Assembly (NCBI GenBank): GCA_004026145.2
Contig: CP034983.1
Coordinates: forward strand, 13,549,212-13,613,211
Direction of reading: 5' to 3'
Length of the DNA: 64,000 bases
Source: Takifugu bimaculatus
Taxonomy: Eukaryota; Chordata; Actinopteri; Tetraodontiformes; Tetraodontidae
The position numbers and the translations under genes are program-made. The number at the start of each line of letters is the position of its first letter. The stretch's first letter is position 1. The notes beneath the pieces are model-generated. The model did no database searches and was not told where the DNA came from. It saw nothing but the letters and a program-made list of their open reading frames with translations. Below are positions 60,758 through 64,000 of this stretch, piece by piece.

Positions 60758-62211
60758 GATTTTACTGGTTCACCGCAGAAAGCAGCGTGGATTTTAATCC
60801 GAATTCTTCAAATATGTTTCCTCAAGTGCGGAGCCGTAAGCTGTCCCACGCTGTTTAGACGTGGACAGAATGTCCTCGGGGACATCGTGATGGCGGGGGG
60901 GAAGGCGGGGGTCGGCGCACTTTCAGCTGGTCACCGTGGGCCGAATCGATGCCGCGGTCCAGCAGATGAGTCAATTACGAGGTAAATCTGGCTGTGGCAC
61001 TTACTAAGCGCCGTAACGAGCCGGTAACAAAGTTATGGAATGGTTAGCGAGCATGTGTCCGTGCAGGAAGGCGGGGGTGGGGGACGTGAGCTTGGAGAGG
61101 TTAGGGAATGGCAGATGGCGACTGTGTGTCAGTGTGTGAACGACTGAATGCTCCGTGTTGTTTTTGCTCTAAAAATAAAAAAATCTAAAGTCACAAATAT
61201 TGACTCGGAAGCAAAACGGGGCCTTTTCTTTGCTCTTTTGCCATCTTGGCATCATAATTTGTTTGTGTTGTATTCTTCCAAAGATAGAACATTTATATTT
61301 AGCACGCTGCAAAAAAAAAAAAAAAAAAATCTCTCCAAGTCAAACAGGCTCACCCTCTCATAATTTGTCGCTCGTATCTCAAGCCTGGCTGCCTTAGCGG
61401 TGACAATGTTTGTGTAAAAATTGGTTTGTTTGCTGTAATTTGCGGCTTATCTCCACCGTGGTTTAATGAGGACAATCATTTATCAAATGAGGCCTTTATG
61501 GGTTACAGAACCCACTTAATTGATGACCAAGTGTGGTGGGAAACACACACCCCTTCCTGTGTGATGCTTCTAAGTCTGCCCCCCCCCCCACACACACACA
61601 CACCTGATCCTTTACAAGCACAAATTGCCCCGGCAGCTGTGACAGTGAGTATTACCTCGCCGGCCTTCCCGGTGCCCCCCTGTGGCAGCACCAGCAGGGG
61701 GATGATTCAGCACGCCCCTCTGCTGACGCCTGGTTTTCATTTGGACTCCTCCCCTCCCTGGACCTTCCTCACCCACTCTGCTGTCACAGAAGAATTTGGG
61801 CTGCAAATGTATTAATAATTGAATAAGCTGGGAACACGTAAAGGTCAGGACTGAGGGGGGAGATACGTTTGCGGTATCAAGCGATTTCTCTGCTAATTGA
61901 GCACAAAACGGACAGACAAGTGGCGGCCAGGCATCCGCCAGGGCCCGCGGGCCCAGCTATGGGGCTGTGGTGGAATTAGCCACTGCCTCTCTCTTTTACT
62001 GGTCACATTTTCTTTTTCAGGTCAGCCACTGTTTCAGCTGAGCCTTTTCAGTGACCTTTTTTTTTTGTCTTTTTTTTTTTTTGCATAAATAATCTGGAAG
62101 CGCATAATAAAAGTGGTTTGGGATTGAGTTCAGGGAACCAGATTTGCACCCGGATCAGATTTTTTTTGGATGAAGCTAAGTAGGGTGAGAGAGAGTGAGG
62201 AAAAGAGAGAG

Positions 62212-62294
62212 AGACAGAGACAGAGACAGAGACAGAGACAGAGACAGAGACTGACTGACTGACTGACTGACTGACTGACTGACTGACTGACTGA
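62212..62294. repeat. Compound repeat (CAGAGA)n then (CTGA)n
   Basis: About six hexamers of CAGAGA are followed directly by about eleven CTGA tetramers. Confidence 0.95.
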
Positions 62295-62399
62295 GATGAT
62301 GAACATCATGAAAATGGTCCAAGCTAGTGCAACAAGCGTGATGATTTCAGCACCATGGACAGCGTCTCATGGACTATTTTGATGCATTACAGCACTTTT

Positions 62400-62401
<2 letters not shown>

Positions 62402-62448
<47 letters not shown>

Positions 62449-62452
62449 TACA
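62402..62452. repeat. (TC)n then (CA)n microsatellite
   Basis: About 18 TC units are followed by a short CA run. Confidence 0.95.
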
Positions 62453-64000
62453 CATTATTTATTGGCCATAGCAACAAAAACAAAACACCAAAAATTAGAT
62501 GAATTTGTTTCTATCAACAAAAAAGTCAACAAATCGACCTGGTCTAATTTCTGAAAGCATCTTTTTCGGCCGCTGCGTGAATCTTCCACAACTCGGCTCT
62601 GACTGATCATTTGAAATGAAGTGACTGACAGTTTACTTAAGAAAGCCATTTGATGCAGGAACTCTGAGGAAAACATCTCCAGCAATCAGCCAGAAGTTGC
62701 CAAGCTGCTGCAAAATGGATGGAAAAGTGAAGTGAATAAACAAAAAAGCACCAGGCTGCATCAGAATCCTTGTGCGAGTCGACCTGAACCAACCCACTTC
62801 AAGCAATATAAACCCTTTACTGATAACAGTCAGATATAAACCAGGATGGTGAAAGGAGGAGAGGGGGAACATGGGACACTCTGGGCCCTTTAAACTTTTA
62901 AATAGCACTGGGATAAACATTCTGCAGTTAATGGGATTAACTCACACTTACTTTACTGCCTCCTTAAACATGTTCATTTACCTGAATTGAAATCACGACT
63001 GCTTAAACGAGTCCATACTTACCAGAAGGCTACACAGGAGCATGGAGAACGGCGTTCTACCACTGTGGAAAGAGATGTTGCTGCCTCTTGGACAACCAGC
63101 GAGCTTTTGTAGCATAATTAGCAAGTTATCAAGGAGCGGATGTTTTCTGTCTTGCCCTAAATGCGTTTTCACGCTGCCAAGCAGGCAGACAGCGAAAGCC
63201 TGCATGTCGAAAGCATGAATTAGTGGCATCTGTGAGGATCCCCAAATCTCCTTGGCGGTTTGGGGAGGGAGGGAGCGGGAAGTGCACAGACAGCAGAAAA
63301 TGGCTTAGTCAGGGTCATCGCTGGCCAAAAGCTTGGGATAACTGCGACATGCCGGGGCATATTCTCAGGCTCCAGGAAGTTAAGTGAGAAAGATTGTCTT
63401 GAGGCGCCATTGCCAACAGACCCTTTTCACACGGTCTTTTATTGGCCAAAGTTAGAGTGACTGCATTTCTTCTCCCCCTACAGACGTTTCCAGGCTCTGG
63501 CAAAGTGAAGCCCATTTGAAAATTAATGCCCCCCCCCCCACCCAGCTGCCCTTTAATTCCTAACCATTGCATTTTCCTGATTTTGGGAGATGCATTTTCA
63601 GACCCTTTTCCCACATTTGTTGGCTACAATTCAACAGAATCTACTGTTGGATCAATCAGGTGAAGAGTGAAGCCCCTCCAACCAACTGTACACTTCTCAT
63701 ATTCAACTTTAACATCCCAGCAAACCTTGATGGGAATCATGCCCGGCCCTACCCAGCACTTTCCAGATCTCTGCTGTAGCGCAGCAACAGAACTTGAACA
63801 CACGCTGCTGTTCCGAGTGTGCAGGAAACGAGGCGGTTGGCTGCTGCTAAGCTTGCTTCAAGCTTCGATGAATGGAAACAATTCGGCTGCCAAATAAAGA
63901 GACCTTTGTTTCTCAAGACCCCTGCTAACACACATAGCCTTGCACCGATGCTACATTTAGCCTGATCTGTGTCTAAACCCACAATGCTACAACCTCCCCG

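Larger units (their letters stand above)
59018..64000. other. Gene-poor region at the right end of the window
   Basis: No supported gene. It has microsatellites at 60709, 61583 and 62212-62448, a poly-A run at 61311-61329, and several stretches with homeodomain-like cores (59080-59160, 60110-60240, 61420-61520). ORFs of 129-144 codons at 59820 and 61426 show no recognisable domains. Confidence 0.5.

Overview
This window is nuclear DNA from a ray-finned (teleost) fish. Four multi-exon protein genes with GT-AG introns can be read, all on the minus strand. They sit among long non-coding stretches rich in (CA)n/(GT)n microsatellites, one tRNA-like SINE, a nested DNA transposon and a dispersed fish repeat. 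Two genes are recognised with confidence. insig1 (CDS 4913-8278, 5 exons, 251 aa) is the ER-membrane sterol sensor that retains SCAP/SREBP. htr5a (CDS 26065-29994, 2 exons, 345 aa) is the serotonin 5-HT5A G-protein-coupled receptor. Their neighbourhood matches the vertebrate INSIG1-HTR5A block (human 7q36), which supports both names.

Layout: 1-3.4 kb is non-coding, with a TATA-like site and short ORF near 3.05-3.33 kb. 3.45-8.7 kb holds insig1 with its 3'UTR and a CpG-rich upstream region carrying CCAAT and SRE-like motifs. 8.7-26 kb is intergenic, with simple repeats and a short interstitial telomere-like array at 23.15 kb. 26-30 kb is htr5a; a probable 5'UTR intron (30.07-32.47 kb) reaches a CpG-rich candidate first exon, and that intron holds a SINE split by a 631-bp TIR transposon. 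32.8-42.1 kb is non-coding. 42.1-47.2 kb holds two head-to-tail paralogues, each with 7 coding exons and identical intron phases. They encode multi-pass membrane proteins of 342 aa (gene B) and 311 aa (gene A) that resemble the extended TspO/tryptophan-rich family but which I cannot name. 47.2-64 kb is a gene-poor stretch with many A/T-rich homeodomain-like segments and microsatellites, and no gene I can establish.

The most interesting items are an apparent U12-type (minor spliceosome) intron in insig1, the undescribed tandem pair of membrane-protein genes, the SRE/CCAAT pair upstream of insig1, and the nested transposon. There is no operon-like cooperation. The neighbours are probably linked by old synteny and shared regulatory DNA, which is inference. 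All exon models come from reading splice sites and frames by eye, without transcript or database support.
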